A stretch of 7,464 bases of DNA from JAWLFY01 sp041685355. GTDB taxonomy: Bacteria > Planctomycetota > Planctomycetia > Pirellulales > Pirellulaceae. A program made the translations under genes and the position numbers. Below are positions 1 through 6,160 of the stretch, piece after piece. Position 1 is the stretch's first letter; every line of letters starts with the position of its first letter. The stretch covers positions 1 to 7,464 of the forward strand of contig JAWLFY010000207.1 in assembly GCA_041685355.1 (NCBI GenBank), given 5' to 3'. A model generated the notes under the pieces. That model was not told the origin of the DNA, did not search any database, and worked only from the letters and a program-made list of their open reading frames with translations.

Positions 1-114
1 GAAGTGGGGATGCGTGCGAGCGCGGACGAACTCGAGAGGGTCCTCCGCCGGCAATCACCGATGCAGGACGCGAAGCACCTTCGGCGCATCGCAGACCAGG
101 CGATTCCTCGGTAG
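1..114 (+). CDS. C-terminal end of an upstream gene (5' truncated)
   Basis: The first frame is open from the window edge to a TAG at 112-114 and gives 37 residues ending in ELERVLRRQ...KHLRRIADQAIPR. The peptide is charged and helix-like, and most codons end in G or C, as in the neighbouring genes. No start codon with a binding site is visible, so the gene would begin outside the window. I do not recognise the family and cannot assign a function. A second frame is also open here, so the call rests on the protein-like composition and on the stop falling just before the non-coding repeat. It would be transcribed toward gene 1, with a gap of 163 bases. Confidence 0.45.
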   Translation, partial: EVGMRASADELERVLRRQSPMQDAKHLRRIADQAIPR

Positions 115-163
115 ATTGCCGCTCAGCAGTGCGCGCCACCGCATCACCTAGCGTCGCTTGGTG

Positions 164-252
164 TACTTCATTCACCATTCGGACATCGCAGCGATACCTG
201 AAAAAAACCTCGCCCACGCCAGCCCGCACGCCACGAAAATCGCGGAAGAGCC
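164..252 (-). repeat. Left copy of ~89-bp inverted repeat
   Basis: This stretch matches the reverse complement of 7368-7455 with five substitutions and one extra A in a poly-A run, about 93% identity. The outer end begins TACTTCATTCA and the inner end is GCGGAAGAGCC. It contains a palindromic core, ATCGC-A-GCGAT (185-195 region), and an A7 tract. It lies in the leader of the dehydrogenase gene and ends 12 bases before that gene's binding site. Read in the orientation of the right copy, one frame gives SSAIFVACGLAWARFF, but the indel makes the two copies diverge after that. A conserved protein is therefore unlikely, and a non-coding or mobile element fits better. Confidence 0.85.
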
Positions 253-264
253 TCTCTCGCCAAC

Positions 265-269
265 GGAGA
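265..269 (+). promoter_or_regulatory. Ribosome binding site of the dehydrogenase/cytochrome gene
   Basis: GGAGA lies eight bases before the ATG at 278 and decides the start. The reading frame is open back to a TTG at 158, but that extension would translate the whole left repeat and push the signal peptide about 40 residues inward. The ATG at 278 places a clean signal peptide at the N terminus. Confidence 0.65.
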
Positions 270-277
270 CGATCGTC

Positions 278-3200
278 ATGGGGTCACACTTGCCCAAACC
301 TGTCGGTTCCGCACGCTCCCGATCGAACGTTTGCCCTCTGCGTCGGCTCGTTTTTCTCGCGTGCTTCATCGTTGCCGCCGGGAACGTCCACGCCGACACG
401 ACCGAGCGCGACGCGAACGATCAGCGGGCCTCAGGCCAGTCGACTTCGGACACCGGTGCCGCGGAGCCGTCCACCGACCCGGCCGTTTATGGCGAAGGTG
501 TACGGTCGACTCCGTGGCGTACCGCAGAGCAGGAACGGACGGGGTTTCACCTGCCGCCCGGGTTTGAAGTGACCTGCTTCGCGTCCGAACCCCAAATCGC
601 CAAGCCGCTCAACTTGGCGTTCGACCGTCGCGGGCGGGTCTGGATGACGCAGTCCACGGCGTATCCGCATCCGGCCGGCGAAGGGGAAACTCACGACGAC
701 GCCGTGCTGGTCTTGGAGGATACCGACGACGACGGCCACGCGGACCGGGTGACGACGTTTGCCGACGGACTCAACATTCCGATCGGCGTGTTGCCCTACG
801 GCGACGGTTGCCTCTGCTTTAGCATCCCCTCGATTTGGTACCTGCGGGACACCGACGACGACGGCGTTTGCGATTCCCGTGAACGAATCCTCGGGCCGTT
901 CGACACCAGCCGCGATACGCACGGCATGGTCAACGCGCTCCGCGACGGAGGCGACGGCTGGATCTATGCGTGCCACGGATTCAACAACCGCTCGGAGATC
1001 CGCGGAACCGACGGACATACGGTCTCGCTCCATTCGGGCAACACGTTCCGCTTTCGTCCCGACGGTAGCCGCGTCGAGAAATATACGCAGGGGCAAGTGA
1101 ACCCGTTCGGCCTCGCCCGCGACGATTGGGGGTACTTTTACTCCGCCGACTGCCACAGCAAGCCGATCACGCAATTGATCCGCGGCGCGTGTTATCCGAG
1201 CTTCGGGCGGCCACACGACGGGCTCGGCTTCCTGCCCCCCACCGTCGATCACCTGCACGGCAGCACCGCCATTTCCGGGATCGCCCATATCCCGCACGAT
1301 TCACCGATCGTGCCGCTGCGAGGGCAACTGATCAGCGGCAACGTGATGACCTCGCGGGTCAACCGAAACGAACTTCGCTACCAAGGGGCGACGGCACGCG
1401 GGGTCGAACGGAGCGATTTTCTCACCAGCGATGACCCTTGGTTCCGTCCCGTCGACATCCGACTCGGGCCCGACGGAAACCTCTACATCGCGGATTTCTA
1501 CAACCGAATCATCGGGCACTACGAAGTCCCGCTCGATCACCCCGGAAGGGATCGGACCAGCGGTCGCATCTGGCAAATCCGTTACTCCGAGTCACGCCCT
1601 GACGGCGAAGTACCGGCTGGCAAAGAGCGATCGGCGAACAGCGATCCACCGGGAAACGCCGGACGACGAACGACCGGCCAAGCGGATCCACGAACGGTTC
1701 CCCAGATCCTCGCCACGAGGGTCGACGTCGATGCGGCACTGACAGACCGCGAGTGGGAACGTGCGGGGCCAAGAGAACGGATCGCGACGATCATCCGCGC
1801 GACCGAGCGGATCGTGTACCGGGACGATTCCCCGACGGAACCTTCCGGGCTGCTCAAGATCGGGCGAGCTCGAATCCGCGAGGCACTCGACGACCCGAAC
1901 GCCCACGTCCGACGAGCCGCCGCCGAAGCGTTGGGACGGGTGGGAGTCCAGAGTGACGTTGAACCCCTGATCCGACGGTTGGGACGCACCGGCGAATCCG
2001 ATCCGGTGCTTCGACAAACCGTACGAATCGCGATTCGAGACCGGCTGATCAAGGTTCCCGAAAACTCGCAGGCATGGCGGATGATCGGCGCCGCGCTCGT
2101 GCCCCCTGATCAACCGTCGTCCGACGGGGACGAATCGCCAGCTTTGAATCGCTTGAATCGACCCGACCGCGAATCGCTCGCGTCGATCCTGGAAGCAGTT
2201 CCCCGAACCGAGGCGGCCGACGTCCTCCTCGACTTCCTGGACGCCACCCCGAAGGTCGATCGCTTTGACGAGCGGATCCGCCACGTCGCCGCGCTGGCGT
2301 CTGACGAACAACTCGAAAGGACGGTGCGGTTGGCACGACGGGTCGCGGGGACAAGCTTGGCCCAACGATCGGCGCTGCTTCACACCATGGTGCAAGGACG
2401 TGATTCCGAGCTCCGGCATCATCCCGCGGTACGCAATTGGGCGGCGGACGTTGCCGACCAAGCGATGCGTTCGGTCGACCGATCATTGGAACGCCACGGC
2501 CACCTCATTCATTGGGACGAGATCGATGGCACGACTTGGCCTTCCCAACCGCGACCGGACGCGGACGGGCAACCGGTGCGGTTGATGAGCAGCCATCCGC
2601 TCGGCGAGAGCCACCGTGGGATCATCCGCTCCGACACGTTCCCCGCCCCGCGAACCCTCTCGTTCCGCATCGCCGGTCACGATCGACGACCCCGGGATCG
2701 GAACCGTGATACGGGCGGCGAAGGCGATCGCGAAGTGGCCCCCGAAGTGGCCGGCGAAGTGGCCGGCGAAGTGGCCGGCGAAGTGGCCGGCGCGGCAAAT
2801 TTCGTACGACTGGTCGCCGTCCCCTCGGGCGAAGTGATCCGGCGTGCCGACGTGCCGCAAAGCGATACCGCGACGGCAGTCCGCTGGGACCTGTCCGGCC
2901 GCGCCGGCCAAGAGGTCCGGATCGAGTGCGTCGACGAGAACGACGATCGCGCCTACGCCTGGATCGCGGTCGGTGAGTTCACGCCGTCATGGGTCAATCC
3001 TTCCGCGGCGGTTGAAGCGTTGGACGTCGCGATCGACCTCAACCGACGATTCGATTTCCATGACCTGGCCGGGGAACTCCGCCGGCTCGCTTCGGACCGC
3101 CGCCTGTCACCCCGCTTACGGCTCCGCGTCGCGATGGCCGACTCCACGGTCGACATGACGCCCCAGCGTCGGGCGTTGATTGAGTTCGCCGAACGTCGAC

Positions 3201-3994
3201 TCCCCTGGGAGCCGGCCGCCGAGGCGATCCTCGATGTCGTCTTCGACGGACCTTCGGAAGAACTCGATCGGGTGACACGTGAGTTGCTCCGTGGTCTCGA
3301 TGTCGTCGACCAATCATCGTTCGTCACGACTTGGCTGAGGGCGGGCGCCGACCCAGGCACGTTAATCACCTGGGCCGAGCAGGGGGCGCTCGCGAAGGCG
3401 ACGCTCACGGGCGAAGCGTTGCAGATCCTCCGCGGCCGTGGGACCCCTGACCAACTCCTTCGGCTCGAGCGTATGCGGCCCACCGTCGCATCGACCTCGG
3501 CGACCGAACTCGCGCGGCTGAACGCGTTGGAATCGTCGATCCGCAATGCCGAAGCGGATCCTGCAAAAGGGAAGTCGGTTTTCGAGAAACATTGTGTGGC
3601 GTGCCACCAACTTCGCGGTCGCGGTCAAATCGTCGGGCCGCAGCTTGACGGTGTCATGACGCGATCCGATCGCCGCTTGCTCGAAGACATCGTGACTCCC
3701 GACGTGAACGTCGACGCCGCGTTTCGCTCCAAAGTCTTCCTCCTCGACGACGGCCGCGTCCTCGTCGGCGTCGTCCGATCCGACGAAGGGGGGACGGTAC
3801 GGCTGACCGACGCCCAAGGGAAAACTGCCGAAATCCCCGCCGATCGAATCGACGAAACCAAGCCGTCGACGAAGTCTCTGATGCCCGACAACTTCGGGGA
3901 ACTCCTGTCGCCCCAGGAACTCGCCGACCTGGTCGGCTTCATCCGAGACGCCTCGGAGAGTTCCGAGAACGGCGACGCGAACACGCCCCGTTGA
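278..3994 (+). CDS. Exported PVC-type dehydrogenase / HEAT / c-type cytochrome protein
   Basis: 1238 residues from the ATG at 278. A signal peptide (hydrophobic stretch LVFLACFIVAAG, likely cleavage after VHA at residue 39) sends it across the inner membrane. Residues ~88-436 form a sugar-dehydrogenase-like beta-propeller of the planctomycete 'membrane-bound dehydrogenase' family. Family signatures are LPPGFEV near 92, DCHSKP at 291, YPSFGRPHDGLGF to 318, HGSTAISG at 327 and FRPVDIRLGPDGNLYIADFY at 389. Two DTDDDG loops (148 and 191) look calcium-binding. HEAT-like helices follow at ~529-590. A beta-sandwich spans ~766-905 and carries a VAGE tandem repeat. The C terminus (~1093-1229) is a haem-binding domain with CVACH at 1106-1110 and a likely axial Met1202 in SLMPDNFG. 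By family it should oxidise an unknown substrate and pass electrons to haem c; the substrate and cofactor cannot be read from the sequence. The polar linkers at ~40-80 and ~437-528 look disordered. The gene is intact and converges on the peptidase gene. Confidence 0.9.
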   Translation: MGSHLPKPVGSARSRSNVCPLRRLVFLACFIVAAGNVHADTTERDANDQRASGQSTSDTGAAEPSTDPAVYGEGVRSTPWRTAEQERTGFHLPPGFEVTCFASEPQIAKPLNLAFDRRGRVWMTQSTAYPHPAGEGETHDDAVLVLEDTDDDGHADRVTTFADGLNIPIGVLPYGDGCLCFSIPSIWYLRDTDDDGVCDSRERILGPFDTSRDTHGMVNALRDGGDGWIYACHGFNNRSEIRGTDGHTVSLHSGNTFRFRPDGSRVEKYTQGQVNPFGLARDDWGYFYSADCHSKPITQLIRGACYPSFGRPHDGLGFLPPTVDHLHGSTAISGIAHIPHDSPIVPLRGQLISGNVMTSRVNRNELRYQGATARGVERSDFLTSDDPWFRPVDIRLGPDGNLYIADFYNRIIGHYEVPLDHPGRDRTSGRIWQIRYSESRPDGEVPAGKERSANSDPPGNAGRRTTGQADPRTVPQILATRVDVDAALTDREWERAGPRERIATIIRATERIVYRDDSPTEPSGLLKIGRARIREALDDPNAHVRRAAAEALGRVGVQSDVEPLIRRLGRTGESDPVLRQTVRIAIRDRLIKVPENSQAWRMIGAALVPPDQPSSDGDESPALNRLNRPDRESLASILEAVPRTEAADVLLDFLDATPKVDRFDERIRHVAALASDEQLERTVRLARRVAGTSLAQRSALLHTMVQGRDSELRHHPAVRNWAADVADQAMRSVDRSLERHGHLIHWDEIDGTTWPSQPRPDADGQPVRLMSSHPLGESHRGIIRSDTFPAPRTLSFRIAGHDRRPRDRNRDTGGEGDREVAPEVAGEVAGEVAGEVAGAANFVRLVAVPSGEVIRRADVPQSDTATAVRWDLSGRAGQEVRIECVDENDDRAYAWIAVGEFTPSWVNPSAAVEALDVAIDLNRRFDFHDLAGELRRLASDRRLSPRLRLRVAMADSTVDMTPQRRALIEFAERRLPWEPAAEAILDVVFDGPSEELDRVTRELLRGLDVVDQSSFVTTWLRAGADPGTLITWAEQGALAKATLTGEALQILRGRGTPDQLLRLERMRPTVASTSATELARLNALESSIRNAEADPAKGKSVFEKHCVACHQLRGRGQIVGPQLDGVMTRSDRRLLEDIVTPDVNVDAAFRSKVFLLDDGRVLVGVVRSDEGGTVRLTDAQGKTAEIPADRIDETKPSTKSLMPDNFGELLSPQELADLVGFIRDASESSENGDANTPR
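2732..2791 (+). repeat. Five 12-bp tandem units coding EVAG
   Basis: Five consecutive 12-base units lie in frame inside gene 1: GAAGTGGCCCCC, then four identical copies of GAAGTGGCCGGC. They encode EVAP followed by four EVAG at residues 819-838. The four identical copies match at every base, including third positions, which suggests recent expansion by slippage. The insert falls in the beta-sandwich domain, between the FRIAGHD strand and the NFVRLVAVPSGEV strand, probably in a surface loop. Confidence 0.95.
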
Positions 3995-4000
3995 AATTTG

Positions 4001-4023
4001 CGTGTCTCGTTAGACGAGGGACG
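4001..4023 (-). terminator. Imperfect hairpin between converging genes, possible terminator
   Basis: CTCGT (4006-4010), loop TAG, ACGAG (4014-4018) form a perfect five-base-pair stem. Beyond one mismatch and one wobble it continues with CGT (4001-4003) pairing ACG (4021-4023). It spans the TAA stop of the minus-strand peptidase gene and lies just past the TGA of gene 1. Read on the minus strand, it is followed by the AT-rich stretch CAAATTTCAA rather than a true T run, so intrinsic termination would be weak. It is the only structure seen that could end either transcript. Confidence 0.35.
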
Positions 4024-5212
4024 CCAGACGAAGGTCGATCTTGTTCGTGGAAACGTTCTCCCCCGACGCGAGCCGTCCGCGAGCCCAGTCCAGAACGCCC
4101 GTCAACGGCTGTCCGATGCCCCGCCGGTAGCTCAGCGAGGGGCTCGCCGGGTCCACGTAGCCGGCAAACTGAAGACACGCGGGTTGCCCCTCGATCGTCC
4201 ACACGTTGCCGGAACTGCCGGGAGCGAACGCGGCGGGCACGACGCTCTCGACTTCGATCACGTCCCGGATGCGACCGACCTCCGCGATCAGGCTGAACTC
4301 GGGATAGTACCGACGCACCACGAACGGGATCTCGCCGAACACGGTCCGCGTGGTCCCCGCCCGCATCACGTCACGCGGCAATTCGTCAATCGATCGGGCG
4401 CGTAAGCGAGCAGCCTCGCCCTCCGACACCCACGCGTTGTCTCGCGGCTCGCGTTCGTCGAACCCGATCAGGGCCGCGTCGACGCCGGACCTGTCACGGC
4501 GTCCGCTGCGGGCGAGCAACCGGCCGTGGAGCTCGAGCCGACGTCGACCCGCCCCCGCCCGATCGTCAACATCGACGTCGGATCGTCGCTCCGTTTCGTC
4601 TTGCCGTCCAATAGTGGCCGGCACGCCTCCGAAGGTGCCTGCTACGGAATCTTTTGCGGGCATCATCGTGCCGGCGTTGGGCACCGTCGTACGGTTCGCG
4701 GGCACCGTCGTGCGGTTCGTGGGCACCGTCATTCGCACCCGCGGTTCCGGATCGGGCACCCTCGCGACGCCCCAAAACGGATGACCCACCGTGACGGTTC
4801 CCCAGCGTTCCCTGTCGTCAAAAGGTGTCCGCCAAGCGATCAGGTTGGACGCGGCGGAAGTCTGACTCACCGAGACGTGCCGGATGGTCCGCCGGGTCAG
4901 TTCCCAACGCGTCGGGTCGACCTCGATCACGTCGGTCGCAAGGCGAAGCTCCACGAACCGGCCCCCGCGGCGGACACGGACGGCGGCCACGTCGGGGATC
5001 CGTCCCCGCCGGGTCGGCGGATCTCCCTTGCACAGAACCAAAAAACAGGCCGCGTGTCCACGACCCGGGTCGGCGGCGGAACCCTTTTCCGCGACCCCGA
5101 ACCCGACGCCGACCACCCCGGCGTCCGTCGCCGGAAACCGACGCCGCAACGTCCGTCCCACGCGGTGCCACTCCGACTGCGACAGCTCACTCGGTGACGC
5201 GATCGTTTCCAA
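4010..5212 (-). CDS. Divergent trypsin-like serine peptidase (Nal1-like)
   Basis: 400 residues from a TTG at 5212, chosen because GGAGG lies six bases upstream. A TTG at 5266 (418 residues, no binding site) and a GTG at 5161 (383 residues, GGAG nine bases upstream) are alternatives. The N-terminal part carries VVGVGFG (33-39) and, after an IP, TDVIEV (93-98). This pair is typical of bacterial trypsin-like proteins of the Nal1-like type. A plausible triad follows: His144 in TVTVGHPFWG, Asp245 in VDAALIGF and Ser334 in PGSSGN, followed by LQFAG as in the usual GDSG...LFAG segment. The Asp before the nucleophile is replaced by Ser. Residues 158-185 form a heptad repeat rich in TVP, and ~186-235 is a polar, probably disordered insert between His and Asp. 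No signal peptide is seen, so a cytoplasmic location is likely. The start overlaps the upstream lipoprotein gene by 26 bases, suggesting one mRNA and coupled translation. Substrate unknown; activity not certain. Confidence 0.7.
   Translation of the reverse strand: METIASPSELSQSEWHRVGRTLRRRFPATDAGVVGVGFGVAEKGSAADPGRGHAACFLVLCKGDPPTRRGRIPDVAAVRVRRGGRFVELRLATDVIEVDPTRWELTRRTIRHVSVSQTSAASNLIAWRTPFDDRERWGTVTVGHPFWGVARVPDPEPRVRMTVPTNRTTVPANRTTVPNAGTMMPAKDSVAGTFGGVPATIGRQDETERRSDVDVDDRAGAGRRRLELHGRLLARSGRRDRSGVDAALIGFDEREPRDNAWVSEGEAARLRARSIDELPRDVMRAGTTRTVFGEIPFVVRRYYPEFSLIAEVGRIRDVIEVESVVPAAFAPGSSGNVWTIEGQPACLQFAGYVDPASPSLSYRRGIGQPLTGVLDWARGRLASGENVSTNKIDLRLASLV
4658..4741 (-). repeat. Four degenerate 21-bp tandem units in the peptidase gene
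   Basis: On the plus strand each unit begins GGGCA. The units are 4658-4678, 4679-4699, 4700-4720 and 4721-4741. The two central units differ at only two bases, and the outer two are more diverged. They encode the heptads RVRMTVP, TNRTTVP, ANRTTVP and NAGTMMP (residues 158-185 of the peptidase). The period is a multiple of three, so the frame is kept. The segment lies between the proposed catalytic His and Asp and probably forms an extended loop. Confidence 0.85.
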
Positions 5213-5867
5213 CCGGCACCTCCGCGATCTGATGCAAGGGCCGAAACACCATCTCGCCACGCTCAAACGTCAATGCGAAGACGTCGCCGCCGAAGCAATT
5301 CGTCGGCTCGACCCCCGCCGACTCGAGGGGGCAAGCGGCGTACGGCATGAACCCGACGTAGCGAAAACCGTACAGCCGCTTCTGGCAATCGGGGCCCCGT
5401 GAAATCACCGCCTCGTAGTAGCCGAGCGGAACGTTCGAGGCTCGCACCGGCGTCCCCCCTTCGCCGTCTCGACCGGACGTAAGGGTCGGGACAAGTCCCA
5501 CCAAATCCGCGACCGCCTCTAAATTCTCGTCGGTCGACGAATCGAGGTCGACATTTAACCCTTCCAGTCGCCAACCGTCGGCCAGCGTGACACGGGTCTC
5601 GTTCGTCCCAAACCCCGAGCGGATCTGAATCGAATACTCTTCGCTGAAGTCCGGCAATGTCACGGTGTCGATCGTCACGAATCCGTCGACCGGCGTCCCC
5701 GTTCGGTCGACCATCGGCTGAACGAACAGATAAGGCTTCGGCCGATAGAACCGGACGCCCGAATCGTCCGGCCCCGGGTTCTTGATCACCCTGGTCGAAG
5801 GCAAACAGCCCACCGACGCCATGACAAAAATCAGAAAGCACCATCGACACGCGGCATCCCGGATCAT
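5187..5867 (-). CDS. Small putative lipoprotein of unknown function
   Basis: 226 residues from the ATG at 5865-5867, which has AAGGGGGA five bases upstream. The frame stays open to 5960, but that extension runs through the 18-bp palindrome and has no binding site. The N terminus is a short signal sequence (CFLIFVMASVG) ending at Cys21 in SVGC-LPS. This resembles a lipobox, although Ser at -3 is not the usual Leu, so lipidation is likely rather than certain. The mature part starts with GVRFYRPKPYLFV (37-49), a phrase I associate with conserved uncharacterised planctomycete lipoproteins. It continues with a beta-rich region (YSIQIRSGFGTNETRVTLADGW, about 79-100). Cys161, Cys179 and Cys191 could form disulfides outside the cytoplasm. 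It is the first gene of a minus-strand pair, and its last 26 bases overlap the proposed peptidase start. No enzymatic motif is seen. Confidence 0.75.
   Translation of the reverse strand: MIRDAACRWCFLIFVMASVGCLPSTRVIKNPGPDDSGVRFYRPKPYLFVQPMVDRTGTPVDGFVTIDTVTLPDFSEEYSIQIRSGFGTNETRVTLADGWRLEGLNVDLDSSTDENLEAVADLVGLVPTLTSGRDGEGGTPVRASNVPLGYYEAVISRGPDCQKRLYGFRYVGFMPYAACPLESAGVEPTNCFGGDVFALTFERGEMVFRPLHQIAEVPVGNDRVTE
5219..5223 (-). promoter_or_regulatory. Ribosome binding site of the peptidase gene, inside the lipoprotein gene
   Basis: CCTCC on the plus strand is GGAGG in the minus-strand mRNA, six bases before a TTG at 5210-5212. It lies within the last codons of the lipoprotein gene (IAEVPVG). 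It supports a peptidase start that overlaps the upstream gene, as in translational coupling. Confidence 0.45.
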
Positions 5868-5872
5868 CGCTG

Positions 5873-5880
5873 TCCCCCTT
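5873..5880 (-). promoter_or_regulatory. Ribosome binding site of the lipoprotein gene
   Basis: Plus-strand TCCCCCTT reads AAGGGGGA in the mRNA, five bases before the ATG. It favours this start over upstream in-frame codons, as does the signal sequence that begins right after the ATG. Confidence 0.5.
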
Positions 5881-5897
5881 CGAATCCATGCCAACGA

Positions 5898-5915
5898 GGC
5901 CCCCACGTGGGGGCC
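5898..5915. promoter_or_regulatory. 18-bp perfect palindrome, possible operator or leader hairpin
   Basis: GGCCCCCACGTGGGGGCC is identical to its reverse complement. CAAC (5892-5895) and GTTG (5917-5920) extend it after a small asymmetric bulge. It sits 30 bases before the lipoprotein ATG, in the divergent region shared with the beta-propeller gene. As DNA it could be the site of a dimeric regulator; as RNA it would form a seven-pair GC stem with an ACGU loop in the lipoprotein leader. No T run follows in either direction, so it is not a standard terminator. Confidence 0.55.
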
Positions 5916-6100
5916 GGTTGTCTGACGCGATTTATCGTCACGACGCATCCCAGCCGCCATCCGGTTCCCCCCGCATCACCCGAACACGCCCAGCCAACGC
6001 GTCGAAACCGATACGGCCCGTGAGGTCGACCCAACCCTCAAAAGTGGGACAATCGGTCGCACCGGATGTAACCCAACGGGTATGCTGGCCAGAGACGGAA

Positions 6101-6122
6101 CGCCGGCGGTGGTGAGCCGGCG
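6101..6122 (+). promoter_or_regulatory. GC hairpin in the leader of the beta-propeller gene
   Basis: CGCCGGC (6101-6107) pairs perfectly with GCCGGCG (6116-6122) across the loop GGTGGTGA. It ends 38 bases before the ATG at 6161. It could affect mRNA stability or translation. There is no T run, so termination is unlikely, and no riboswitch family is recognised. Confidence 0.35.
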
Positions 6123-6150
6123 AGTTCAGCCTTCCCCATTCACGGATTCC

Positions 6151-6156
6151 AGGTGG
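6151..6156 (+). promoter_or_regulatory. Ribosome binding site of the beta-propeller gene
   Basis: AGGTGG lies four bases before the ATG at 6161. The spacing is slightly short, and an in-frame ATG at 6176 is the alternative. The start at 6161 adds the basic MLIRT to the signal peptide and is preferred. Confidence 0.45.
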
Positions 6157-6160
6157 AACG

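Noticed and set aside
431..1297. Long minus-strand open frame (288 codons) opposite gene 1
   Set aside because: It lies opposite strongly conserved family motifs of the dehydrogenase domain, has no domain-like features and is explained by high GC reducing stop codons.
4526..5197. Plus-strand open frame (223 codons) opposite the peptidase gene
   Set aside because: The minus-strand frame carries VGVGFG, TDVIEV, TVGH and GxSG motifs in the right order. The plus-strand translation is low-complexity and rich in Arg, Pro and Gly, with no recognisable motif.
6081..6086. TATGCT as a -10 promoter element for the beta-propeller gene
   Set aside because: No acceptable -35 element lies 16-18 bases upstream, and planctomycete promoter sequences are too poorly defined to call it from one hexamer. 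The same hexamer occurs at the window end without an obvious gene.
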